Assembly (NCBI RefSeq): GCF_001278945.1
Contig: NZ_LGRV01000003.1
Location: 2,046,001-2,110,000 of the forward strand
DNA length: 64,000 nucleotides
Source: Lysinibacillus contaminans
GTDB lineage: Bacteria > Bacillota > Bacilli > Bacillales_A > Planococcaceae
Reading direction: 5' to 3'
The position numbers and the translations under genes were made by a program. Each line of letters opens with the position of its first letter. The stretch's first letter is position 1. Shown in pieces: positions 17,443 through 25,044 of this stretch. The notes below the pieces were generated by a model. That model was given only the letters and a program-made list of their open reading frames with translations. It was not told the DNA's origin and made no database searches.

Positions 17443-18005
17443 ACAAGGCTACCTCCTAACTTCATATCCATGGCTTGCTGCTGAAGTTTCTTTTTCCCCC
17501 GATAAATACGATTATCGATGGCCGCGCGTGTTAAACCAAATCGAGCAGCAATATCCTCAGTTTTCACCCCTAGGAAAAACTTCATCATGAAAATTTCACG
17601 ATCCATTGCGTCAAGTCGATTGATTAGCTGTAGCAATTCTTCATGATTTTCGATTTGAATCAACGCTTCCTCAACAGAATCTTCAACAAGTAAACCTGTA
17701 TGTTCAGAGGAAACTTCCATGCTCTTTCCTGCCTTCCTGTAATAATCGATTGCCTTGTATTTAGCTATTACACAGACCCATTTTCTAAAATCAATGGCAT
17801 CCCCTTTAAATTGATCTATGTTTTCCCAAATACTTAAAAATACGTCATTCATACATTCTTCCAATAAACTTTCTTGTTGCAGTGGCGTCAATACTTTATA
17901 AACAACACCTTTCACAAGCGGTAAATAATGATCGACGACATATTCTAGTGCATCCTCTTCTTGTCTTTTCAAACGCTTTATAAAATTTCTATCATTTGAC
18001 TTCAT
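17439..18005 (-). CDS. ECF-type RNA polymerase sigma factor
   Basis: A 188-residue sigma-70 family factor. Region 2 is at about 20-90 (LLEECMNDVFLSIWENIDQFKGDAIDFRKWVCVIAKYKAIDYYRK) and region 4 at about 120-175 (LDAMDREIFMMKFFLGVKTEDIAARFGLTRAAIDNRIYRGKKKL). It is co-expressed with the membrane anti-sigma protein that overlaps it. No convincing autoregulatory promoter of known ECF type was found upstream. Its targets cannot be named. Confidence 0.88.
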   Translation of the reverse strand: MKSNDRNFIKRLKRQEEDALEYVVDHYLPLVKGVVYKVLTPLQQESLLEECMNDVFLSIWENIDQFKGDAIDFRKWVCVIAKYKAIDYYRKAGKSMEVSSEHTGLLVEDSVEEALIQIENHEELLQLINRLDAMDREIFMMKFFLGVKTEDIAARFGLTRAAIDNRIYRGKKKLQQQAMDMKLGGSLV

Positions 18006-18263
18006 GGCACCAGTTCCCTTTCTTACCTTTTGTCGTAAAAGCCTCTACACTCTATACAACGTAAAATCTTTTTATTTCTCTCATCGATAAAAATAAGCTT
18101 GTAATTCCCGCTCTTCCGCCCCTATATATTACAATTTAATTAAATTTTCATATTTGATTAAAAATTTTACATTTTTCATTTCAAATATTATACAATAATA
18201 GTATAGTCTTAAACTAAATTACAGGACATAATAAAAATTAAATAAATTGATTGGAGATATTTT

Positions 18264-18428
18264 GTGAAACGTTTATTGAATATAAAAATTTTGAAACTAG
18301 TCATTGAATTCAAAAGACAAGTTATGTATAAAAAGGCAAAGGATTTAGGATATACGCATCCAAAGGTTGTTATTTGTAGCCAAGAATTAGATACATTGCT
18401 GAATATGTATAGGAAACAGGCATCCTAA
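18264..18428 (+). CDS. Spo0E-like aspartyl-phosphate phosphatase
   Basis: A 54-residue peptide starting with GTG after GGAG. It carries the Spo0E family signature near its C-terminus, HPKVVICSQELDTLLNMY, with the SQELD core. Family members are small helical hairpins that dephosphorylate Spo0A-P and so delay sporulation. The N-terminus here is basic and slightly longer than the minimal family. AT-rich DNA with promoter-like hexamers lies upstream and a hairpin terminator follows, so it is a single-gene unit. Confidence 0.82.
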   Translation: MKRLLNIKILKLVIEFKRQVMYKKAKDLGYTHPKVVICSQELDTLLNMYRKQAS

Positions 18429-18444
18429 CAATATATAAAATAAT

Positions 18445-18492
18445 CCCCGAATAAGACACTCTAAATAAGAGCGTTCCTATTCAGGGTTTTTC
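18445..18492 (+). terminator. Terminator after the Spo0E-like gene
   Basis: CCCCGAATA (18445-18453) pairs with TATTCAGGG (18478-18486) with one mismatch, an inner CTCT/AGAG pairing lies in the loop, and TTTTT follows. Confidence 0.7.
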
Positions 18493-18680
18493 ATTGTTCA
18501 CTGTAAATGATTTAAATTTTACTTCTCTCAACGATATTCCATTTTCTTTTATTATTTTTGCTTGTCCATTCTCATCTATTGCAATACTCTTACCTCAAGT
18601 TGCTAACATTATAGGCATGATCATCTTTAATTCTTTGGCACCTGCTGTAATTGAAACAAAGTTTTCTTCCTGTTAAATAC
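18488..18680 (-). pseudogene. Possible decayed small gene
   Basis: The minus strand carries a coding-like frame of about 60 codons. It reads EENFVSITAGAKELKMIMP, then an in-frame TGA where a tryptophan codon would fit, then GKSIAIDENGQAKIIKENG and a short tail. A strong GGAGGAG lies upstream, but the expected ATG is absent; a one-base loss before GGAAGAA would explain it. The family is not recognised. The coding character is an impression from the translation, so confidence is low. Confidence 0.3.
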
Positions 18681-18794
18681 TCCTCCTTAATCCTACAATT
18701 AACCTTTCAATTCTCATGAATGAGAGGCACTGCACAAGCGAAACCCTTTATAGGAACTTCACTTTTCTTTTATTCAACTATTTTCCATGGTTTT

Positions 18795-18824
18795 TTGGTA
18801 AAGTATACCGATTTCTTTTATAAT
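18795..18824 (+). promoter_or_regulatory. Promoter of the SLH surface-protein gene
   Basis: TTGGTA (18795-18800), an 18-base spacer and a consensus TATAAT (18819-18824) lie 36 bases before the TTG start. Confidence 0.6.
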
Positions 18825-18859
18825 AGAAACTAGACTACCATTTAGAGGAGGAATTTAAC

Positions 18860-21649
18860 TTGAAGAATAGACATAGTAAATGGGTTGTAAGTGCAGCATC
18901 AGCGGCATTAGTAGCTTCGGCAGTAGTGCCCGTAGCAAGTGCAGCAAGCTTTTCAGATATTAGTGATAATGACCATCAAATTGCGATTCTAGCATTAGCA
19001 GAGGCAGGTATCGTAGGTGGCTATCCAGATGGTACATTTAAACCAAATGCTGTGGTGACACGTGGAGGTGTAACGAAGTTTTTAGGGAAGTGGCTAGAAG
19101 CTAACGGCTATGAGATTCCTAAAGATTTTGATAAGCAAGCACGTTTCACAGATTTGCCAACGACTTCAAAAGATAAGGAATTATTACAATATGCAGCACT
19201 TGTAAAGGACGAGGGTGTATTTAAAGGTGCTAATAATAAATTAATGCAAACGGATAATATGTCACGTGAACAAATGGCTGTTGTGTTAGTTCGTGCCATT
19301 AAAACAGTTTATGATTTGGATTTAGTAGCGCAATATAAAGAAAAAACATATGAAACTGTGATAACAGATTTAGATAAAGCGTCTACTGATGAAAACCGAG
19401 AAGCAATTATTGCATTAGAATATGCAAAAATCACGAACGTGAAAAAATTCAATCCAAAAAATACATTAACGCGCGGACAGTTCGCATCATTCTTACATCG
19501 TACAATAACAGATGCACAGGCACCAGAACCACCAATTCAACCAGAAGTACCTTTGCTCATTCAAACAGTGACTGTTACAAATGAAACAACGCTGCAAGTT
19601 ACATTAACAGATGGAACTCAACATACGGTGACGTTACCAACGCCATTACCAGAAAATGAAGAAACAAAAGTGGATTTTGTTATAAATGAAAAGCAATATG
19701 AAGCTGTCGTAACATATGAAGTAGCGGAGCTAAAAGTAAAATCTATTGATGCGATAAATGGTACACAGGTCAAAGTGGCTTTTAACCAAGCAATCGATCC
19801 ATCGTCGGTGCTAAAAGCAGATAGTACAATAGCTGACAATGTGTTTGCTTTCTCTAACCTAGATACTTTAAAGGCACTACCTGTTTTCAAAATTGAAATA
19901 AGCGAAGATAAGAAAGCAATCACGTTTATATTTAAAGAAACGTTAAAAGGTACACATCGTTATGTATTACAAAATGTGAAATCAGCAAAGGGTATGATTG
20001 TAAGTAAAATTGACAACACGATGATGATTGCAGAGGATACAACGGCGCCGTTCATTAAAGATACAAAACAAGGCAATGCATCAACGGTCACTGTCCAATT
20101 CTCGGAGCCAATGTTAGCCTTTGCTAATGAGCAAATCCAGGCGGCTTTACCTAATGGTGTGAGAGTTGTCGGAATTAAAGGTGCATTAGCTGCCCATGCA
20201 TCAGAAGCAACATTTGATTTATCTAGCGCAACAGCAAATGGACAACAATTGTCTCCTGGAGCTGAGGTACAATTGACTTTTATTGCAGCACGTGATGTAG
20301 CGGGTAATTTAATTTCGCCAAACCCATCAATGGTGACGGTGAAAAAAGGCGATAAGGACGGCATTGCACCTACATTAACAAGTGTACACCAAACTGGACC
20401 AAATACATTCCAACTACTTTTCTCTGAGGAATTACTAGCTATTGCACCAATAGATTTAGCCGTAACACTGGGTTCGAGACCAGTAGCAGTGACGAAAATA
20501 GAAAAGGATGCAACAAATGGTCGTTTATTTAATGTGACGGTGGATGCGAACGTGTCATTACTTGGCGTCGCAACTATAGCAACAGGTTATCAACGTGTTG
20601 TAACAGACCTTTCTGGAGAAGTAGCAACTTTCTCTACAGATTATAATTTCGTGAAGGATGATAAAGCACCGACTCTCGTTAATTCTGAAGTAGTTTATGA
20701 TCAAAACGTTGAGTATTTACAATTAACATTTGATAAAGCAATAAAATTAAGTGGCTATCCAATTGCAACGTTTACTGGTAGCTATATTCACCAAAATATT
20801 TTATATAATATGGCAAATGTACCAGGCAGTGAAGTGTTAGCTGTGAAGGATTCGCCAACAAAGGTTCGCTTAAAACTATCTTCTTTATTAAATCAATATG
20901 ATATAAAAGGTGCTAACTATGATGGTACATTAACATTTTCTGGTGTCGCTAGTACATATGGTGTGAACTTAAAACAAATACCAAATGTGAAGTTTACACG
21001 TGCAGGTGACTTGAATGTAAATATTAATAAGTTAGCACTAGTAGGCATTCGTACAACGGCTAATGATCTGTCATTGACAGATACTAATGTTATTTACCTA
21101 CATTTCAATTATCCCGTAGATCCAGCGCTCGCGAAAAATGTTGAAAACTATGTAATTGACGGTGCACAAGTAGAAAGTGCTGTCATTGAGGCAACAAATT
21201 TAAATGGTATAAAACTGACACTAAAACAAGATTCAAACACATTCACAGGTGAACGTAATATTACGATTAAAGGCTTAAAAGCTACAAATTCAACAGAAAT
21301 GTTAGCAGAGCTAAAAACAACTATTAGCTTAAAAGAAAACATTGCACCTAAAGTGGCGTCAGCCTATGTAACAAATAACTCAACAATTACGCTAGTCTTT
21401 ACTGAAGATGTTTCAACTATTTTCCCAACGGATTTTGAAGTAATGATAGATGGAGCCACTGTTGCAACAGCAACGTATGGCACAGATTCTAAGACAGCAC
21501 TGATTACCATTACACAGAGCGGTAAATGGCTAAGAGCAGGTAGTATTGTGAAGATTCAAAAATCAACAACAAATGCAATAAAAGATAGTAGTGGTAATAA
21601 GCTAGACCTCGTACCCCAAGATATCTACGTACCATCTAATATTCAATAA
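18860..21649 (+). CDS. SLH-domain surface protein with Ig-like repeats
   Basis: A secreted wall-bound protein of 929 residues. The signal peptide is about 1-28, with an alanine-rich core ending VASA. Three S-layer homology domains follow at about 30-75, 90-150 and 155-210; each has the TRGxxxxFL or SREQMAVVL helix end that binds pyruvylated wall polymer. A proline-rich linker (PEPPIQPEVP) leads into a long threonine/valine-rich beta region with several bacterial Ig-like units, some beginning APxxxx after a D-K-A/T turn. It starts with TTG after GAGGAGG. It resembles S-layer or S-layer-associated proteins of Lysinibacillus. No enzymatic domain is seen. Confidence 0.88.
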   Translation: MKNRHSKWVVSAASAALVASAVVPVASAASFSDISDNDHQIAILALAEAGIVGGYPDGTFKPNAVVTRGGVTKFLGKWLEANGYEIPKDFDKQARFTDLPTTSKDKELLQYAALVKDEGVFKGANNKLMQTDNMSREQMAVVLVRAIKTVYDLDLVAQYKEKTYETVITDLDKASTDENREAIIALEYAKITNVKKFNPKNTLTRGQFASFLHRTITDAQAPEPPIQPEVPLLIQTVTVTNETTLQVTLTDGTQHTVTLPTPLPENEETKVDFVINEKQYEAVVTYEVAELKVKSIDAINGTQVKVAFNQAIDPSSVLKADSTIADNVFAFSNLDTLKALPVFKIEISEDKKAITFIFKETLKGTHRYVLQNVKSAKGMIVSKIDNTMMIAEDTTAPFIKDTKQGNASTVTVQFSEPMLAFANEQIQAALPNGVRVVGIKGALAAHASEATFDLSSATANGQQLSPGAEVQLTFIAARDVAGNLISPNPSMVTVKKGDKDGIAPTLTSVHQTGPNTFQLLFSEELLAIAPIDLAVTLGSRPVAVTKIEKDATNGRLFNVTVDANVSLLGVATIATGYQRVVTDLSGEVATFSTDYNFVKDDKAPTLVNSEVVYDQNVEYLQLTFDKAIKLSGYPIATFTGSYIHQNILYNMANVPGSEVLAVKDSPTKVRLKLSSLLNQYDIKGANYDGTLTFSGVASTYGVNLKQIPNVKFTRAGDLNVNINKLALVGIRTTANDLSLTDTNVIYLHFNYPVDPALAKNVENYVIDGAQVESAVIEATNLNGIKLTLKQDSNTFTGERNITIKGLKATNSTEMLAELKTTISLKENIAPKVASAYVTNNSTITLVFTEDVSTIFPTDFEVMIDGATVATATYGTDSKTALITITQSGKWLRAGSIVKIQKSTTNAIKDSSGNKLDLVPQDIYVPSNIQ

Positions 21650-21726
21650 AAACAGTGTTACATCCAAATTCTAGAAGTCATTAAAGCTTACTTTTTTAAT
21701 TTTGCATATGTCCTTCAAATAAAAAC

Positions 21727-21772
21727 AGGCAACTTCTTGTTCAAATTCGAACAGGAAGTTGCCTATTTTATT
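21727..21772 (+). terminator. Strong terminator after the SLH gene
   Basis: A 16-bp stem pairs 21727-21742 (AGGCAACTTCTTGTTC) with 21749-21764, containing one GU pair, followed by ATTTTATT. Confidence 0.9.
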
Positions 21773-21973
21773 AACCTTTTTAGCTCTATATCAAAATATA
21801 CTCTCGCAAAAAAGCTAATCTTGTTGATTAGGTAAATGCAAGCAAGAAAAAGACCCCACATGGAACGGAGTGAAGCTGTGTTTTGTTGCGAGAGCGAAGT
21901 GCCAGCTACAAAGGAAGCGGCTCGATGCTTGCCCACAGAAAGCGAGTATCCGTATAATCATACTAAATTCATC
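21773..21973. repeat. Possible dispersed intergenic repeat
   Basis: A GC-richer block at about 21890-21955, containing GGAAGCGGCTCGATGCTT and ACAGAAAGCGAGTATCCG, stands out from its AT-rich surroundings. It looks like the short dispersed elements found between genes in this group of bacilli. Only one copy is present in the window, so this is a tentative call. Confidence 0.3.
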
Positions 21974-22498
21974 CTACTTTTTTTCTTTTGCACGAATGCG
22001 ATTTAGTAAAAATCCACCTTTAAAAGATTTTGGTTCATATGAAATAATGAATGCATTTGGCTCAAATTTTTCAATTAGATAAAACAACTCCGCTTCCCGA
22101 TTACGTTTTGTCAAAATTTCATATTTATAGCGATTACTATCTCGTCCTTCACCAACATAAGTTGTTACTGCGAACCCTTCTACACGAAGGAAATCGACCA
22201 TTTCGGAATTTTTTTCCTTTGTATTAACCATTGTATATACATATCCAATTGCTAATTTCTTTTCAATGGCTGTTCCCGCAAATATCCCTATACCAAAGCC
22301 ACCTGCATAAATACACATTGCTAAAACACTTTGATCTCCATTAAAAACTAAAGATAGTCCAAATACATAAATAAGCATTTCTAAAACGCCTATAATAGCA
22401 GCTAAAGTCGTTATATTTTTCACTAAAAAGATTGTACGCAATGTTAGTAAAGGAACATATAAAAGTTGTAACAATAAAATCAAAAGTAAATCTTGCAT
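21974..22498 (-). CDS. UPF0316 (DUF2179/DUF5698) membrane protein, YebE-like
   Basis: A 174-residue protein. Three hydrophobic helices occupy about the first 95 residues (LLLILLLQLLYVPLLTLRTIFLV onward), and a soluble C-terminal DUF2179 domain covers about 100-170 with VEGFAVTTYVGEGRDSNRYKYEILTKRNREAELF. This is the layout of Bacillus YebE / UPF0316, whose function is not established. The C-terminal fold resembles small regulatory domains. The frame is open 23 codons further upstream, but AGGAGGGG before the ATG at 22498 decides the start. Confidence 0.88.
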   Translation of the reverse strand: MQDLLLILLLQLLYVPLLTLRTIFLVKNITTLAAIIGVLEMLIYVFGLSLVFNGDQSVLAMCIYAGGFGIGIFAGTAIEKKLAIGYVYTMVNTKEKNSEMVDFLRVEGFAVTTYVGEGRDSNRYKYEILTKRNREAELFYLIEKFEPNAFIISYEPKSFKGGFLLNRIRAKEKK

Positions 22499-22642
22499 TT
22501 TGTCCCCTCCTATTGTTATTTTAAATGCATAATATACAGTTACCTTATTCTTCACTTTTACAAACATACGAATTTTTCCATTAATACATATATCAAAATA
22601 ACAAGTATATTATTTCCTCTTAGTCATGCTGCCGGAATGAGA

Positions 22643-23017
22643 TTATATACTCGCTTTATATTTATTAATGCGAGCTTCTTTTTGTTCATTACTATCTTCA
22701 TTTACGACATTATTTTGCTGATTCGTCGGTTGTTTAGAAGTGAGTTGCTCCATTAACATTTTATCAAGTGAGGCAGAAAGTTCTCCTGTACCCGTTGCAC
22801 TAAGCGTTTCTTGTTGCTGTTTCACTTCTTTAACAAGAATTTTTTCGCCATTCGCTTTAATAATATAATGGCGGATGTAGCCATTTTCACTTCTAATTTC
22901 AAATTTCGCTTTACCTTTTTTCTTTTTCGCTTCATCTAAAAATAAATCCGAAGGCAGACATTTTAATTCATTCTCCTTGATAGATCCAAGATAACTTGTA
23001 CTGGATTGAATTTTCAT
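22643..23017 (-). CDS. Hypothetical protein
   Basis: A 124-residue soluble protein of no recognised family. Residues 1-75 look folded, with a lysine-rich stretch (DEAKKKKGKAKFEIRSENG) and a beta-rich segment. The C-terminal 50 residues are rich in Q, S, T and N and are probably disordered. A clear AAAGGAG ribosome binding site supports translation from the ATG at 23017. It stands alone, and its role cannot be inferred. Confidence 0.55.
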   Translation of the reverse strand: MKIQSSTSYLGSIKENELKCLPSDLFLDEAKKKKGKAKFEIRSENGYIRHYIIKANGEKILVKEVKQQQETLSATGTGELSASLDKMLMEQLTSKQPTNQQNNVVNEDSNEQKEARINKYKASI

Positions 23018-23121
23018 CTAGTAAACACTCCTTTGCTCATTAATTATTGTTAAACCTTTTACAATGAGATTTATCTTTACATCGGAATGATTTTCCATTT
23101 ATAAACTTATTTCTATTACAT

Positions 23122-23150
23122 AAAAAGGACAGCTATTAAAGCCGCTGCCC
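23122..23150 (-). terminator. Leftward terminator, probably of the decayed transporter gene
   Basis: Read leftward, GGGCAGC (23150-23144) pairs with GCTGTCC (23133-23127) and is followed by TTTTT. No intact leftward gene ends here. It fits the decayed YbfB-like gene to its right. Confidence 0.55.
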
Positions 23151-23367
23151 TTGAACGTATTATTCTGTATCCACGCCCCATTAACTATGGTGGAGCTCGT
23201 GCTTCGCGTGCTATTCCATTTTTCTATTTCAGCCTGCCACTTGGCCGTTTTCCATCTACCGAATACCATGATCACGAGGCGAAAATAAGCCCTGCTTTAT
23301 AGCTATGATGATGGGATATATGATTTATCCAAATTAACAATATGTTGTTAATTAAAATAAAACGAAG

Positions 23368-23484
23368 TTAATAATACGCTTCAAACGATGGAATATTGTG
23401 AATGATAACTACTAAAAAAGTGCCTGTAATGATATATCCAAGCCCTTCAAAACCTTATACTGCAATAAGCCATGGCATAAAGCC
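23368..23484 (-). pseudogene. Remnant of a YbfB/YjiJ-type MFS transporter
   Basis: A minus-strand frame reads GFMPWLIAV, a TAA stop, then GFEGLGYIITGTFLVVII and HNIPSFEAYY before another stop. The FEGLGYIITGTFLV segment is characteristic of the YbfB/YjiJ family of MFS proteins. The internal TAA stands where a tyrosine codon is expected. Only a fragment can be followed; the flanking 23150-23520 DNA may hold more decayed sequence, ending at the leftward hairpin at 23122-23150. Confidence 0.5.
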
Positions 23485-23563
23485 TTGCGACAATTTCTTT
23501 CACGCCATCGTGAACTTGCAAACCTCTCCATAACATAGCGGAATTTGAAATTTGCTAGGGGGT

Positions 23564-23668
23564 ATGCATGATAGCAGTGGAATTATGCTCGATTAATTTG
23601 AGTTTGTGCACGATAGAATCAATATTATGCACGATTGAATACAAATCTCGCACGATAGACGCCCACCT
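23564..23668. repeat. Five-unit tandem repeat with 21-nt period
   Basis: Units start at 23564, 23585, 23606, 23627 and 23648, exactly 21 bases apart. Each begins with a form of ATGCACGAT (ATGCATGAT, ATGCTCGAT, GTGCACGAT, ATGCACGAT, TCGCACGAT), and the remaining 12 bases vary. The block lies between the decayed transporter and the CueP terminator. Confidence 0.8.
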
Positions 23669-23681
23669 AACTTAAACATTC

Positions 23682-23728
23682 AAAAAAATAGAGGTTGCCG
23701 CAGAAAGTCCGTTTTCTGTGACAACCTC
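23682..23728 (-). terminator. Terminator of the CueP-like gene
   Basis: Read leftward, a 16-bp stem with one mismatch (arms 23713-23728 and 23691-23706) is followed by TATTTTTTTG. It lies directly after the gene's stop codon. Confidence 0.9.
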
Positions 23729-23736
23729 ACTTTGTT

Positions 23737-24273
23737 TTATTTTAATTGCATCGTTGTAATGCAAGTACCATCCTTTTCAGAAGTAGAGAACTTTGACTCT
23801 ACCATTTTGCCTTCGTGCTTCATCTTTATGTTATACGTTTGATCACGAGGTAGCCATAAATCAATAAATCCATTCGCTGGAGTTGTCATTGTTTCATCCA
23901 CTATCACATTACCTTTCGAATCTTCAATGAAAACATCAATCTCTTTATTCACCATCTCACCTTGGCATCCAGTCAAACTATGGTTTGTGCAAGGATGAGT
24001 TTCATTTATGTATGGAGCAATCGAAACAAAAAATTCGTCTTCTGGCAAACCATATGTTGACTCTTTGTCTTCTTTATCAGTCACAATCAGTTGCTTAGAT
24101 GTGATTGAAGCAGATTCACCTTCAATTTTACTCCCGCTATAATTATTCACCAATTCCTTGATATCTTGCGTTTCAATTTCTTTTGTAGGGTTATCTACAT
24201 TAGCACTTTCTCCATTACAAGCACCTAACACAACAGTAGCAAACAAAGTTGCAGCAAAGATTTTTAATTTCAT
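23737..24273 (-). CDS. CueP family metal-binding lipoprotein
   Basis: A 178-residue exported lipoprotein. The signal peptide ends in the lipobox VLGAC, so Cys19 is the lipidated residue. The mature part matches the CueP family: FFVSIAPYINETHPCTNHSLTGCQGEMVN with two cysteines, GFIDLWLPRD, and a C-terminal DGTCITTMQL with the third. In enterobacteria these three cysteines bind periplasmic copper. Here the protein would sit on the outer face of the membrane and may buffer copper or supply it to enzymes. No copper pump or CueR-type regulator is adjacent. It is a single-gene unit with its own terminator. Confidence 0.87.
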   Translation of the reverse strand: MKLKIFAATLFATVVLGACNGESANVDNPTKEIETQDIKELVNNYSGSKIEGESASITSKQLIVTDKEDKESTYGLPEDEFFVSIAPYINETHPCTNHSLTGCQGEMVNKEIDVFIEDSKGNVIVDETMTTPANGFIDLWLPRDQTYNIKMKHEGKMVESKFSTSEKDGTCITTMQLK

Positions 24274-24396
24274 TTTGTATCCACCTCTTGTATATTTCTT
24301 TCTACGTCGTAAAACGCTGATAATTTATAGTATAATCTATAAATTTGAAGAAAGTGTGCAGAATAACGGTAGATTGGCTAAAACAGTTAGAATTGT

Positions 24397-24419
24397 TTGA
24401 GTACCCGGCACTCAAACTA
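24397..24419. other. Small inverted repeat upstream of the CueP-like gene
   Basis: GTTTGAGT and ACTCAAAC form an 8-bp stem around a short loop in the space between the CueP-like gene and the HAD operon. There is no T-tract. It could be an operator or be chance. Confidence 0.3.
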
Positions 24420-24423
24420 AAGA

Positions 24424-24466
24424 AAAAGGATTGGCACAACGAATATTTCGTTGCGCCAATCCTTTT
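24424..24466 (-). terminator. Terminator of the ribA-ribD-monooxygenase-HAD operon
   Basis: A 20-bp stem with one GU pair (24447-24466 with 24424-24443) ends in a short T-rich tail on the leftward strand. It touches the last codon of the HAD gene. Confidence 0.85.
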
Positions 24467-25029
24467 CATTCGTTAATCATATCTAAAAATCCATGCCAAT
24501 GATAAAGTCGTGCTAGTGGTACATGTTGATTGTACGATTGATTTTTTAAGATAACTTCTGTCTCTACATCTTGTAGCGTTTCAAGTACTGCTGGTTTATC
24601 ATCTACGTAAACATCCAGTGCTAATGATTTAATAGTCGCAACTTTTTCATGATCTTGCATCCCACAAAAGAAGTGCCCTTCTGTGACAGGGAAGCCTTGC
24701 GCAATCATCCATTCACGTGTTTTCTCACAATATTGTTTTGGACGTGACGTTATATAGTAAATGTCATGTCCCTCTTGCTGCAATGCTTGTAATGTTTCCA
24801 GCGCACCTTCAAAAATTGGACAATCCGTAAAATAAATATCCTCTAAAGAGCTATTCCACATAACAGAACCTTCTGCATCACTTAATCCAAATGGCTCGTG
24901 AATTTCAACTCTTTGCAGTGCATGAAAGGCTTCAATTCCTACATTTTTACCTAGTTTTTTATTATAAAGATCAAAAGCATGAGCGCGTAAATCGATTAGT
25001 GTGTCATCAATATCAAAACCAAATTTCAT
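24466..25029 (-). CDS. HAD hydrolase, 5'-nucleotidase (NT5C) type
   Basis: A 187-residue HAD phosphatase. Motif I is DIDDTLID at residues 5-12, motif II is YYITSRP near 93, and motif IV is DVYVDDKP near 140. All catalytic aspartates are present. The family contains deoxyribonucleotidases and the YqfW/YorS-type enzymes. It begins 15 bases after the monooxygenase and closes the operon. In riboflavin synthesis an HAD phosphatase removes the phosphate from the RibD product, so this enzyme may act on that intermediate here. That role is inferred from context. Confidence 0.82.
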   Translation of the reverse strand: MKFGFDIDDTLIDLRAHAFDLYNKKLGKNVGIEAFHALQRVEIHEPFGLSDAEGSVMWNSSLEDIYFTDCPIFEGALETLQALQQEGHDIYYITSRPKQYCEKTREWMIAQGFPVTEGHFFCGMQDHEKVATIKSLALDVYVDDKPAVLETLQDVETEVILKNQSYNQHVPLARLYHWHGFLDMINE

Positions 25030-25044
25030 CTTTTTTTGTTCCTT

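Noticed and set aside
19960-20364. 134-codon leftward frame inside the SLH gene
   Set aside because: It is antisense to a well-supported protein, a result of its codon bias.
22493-22756. 87-codon rightward frame around the UPF0316 start
   Set aside because: It is antisense to two leftward genes and their ribosome binding sites.
23564-23668. CRISPR array
   Set aside because: The period is only 21 bases, with 9-base cores and no real spacers or cas genes.
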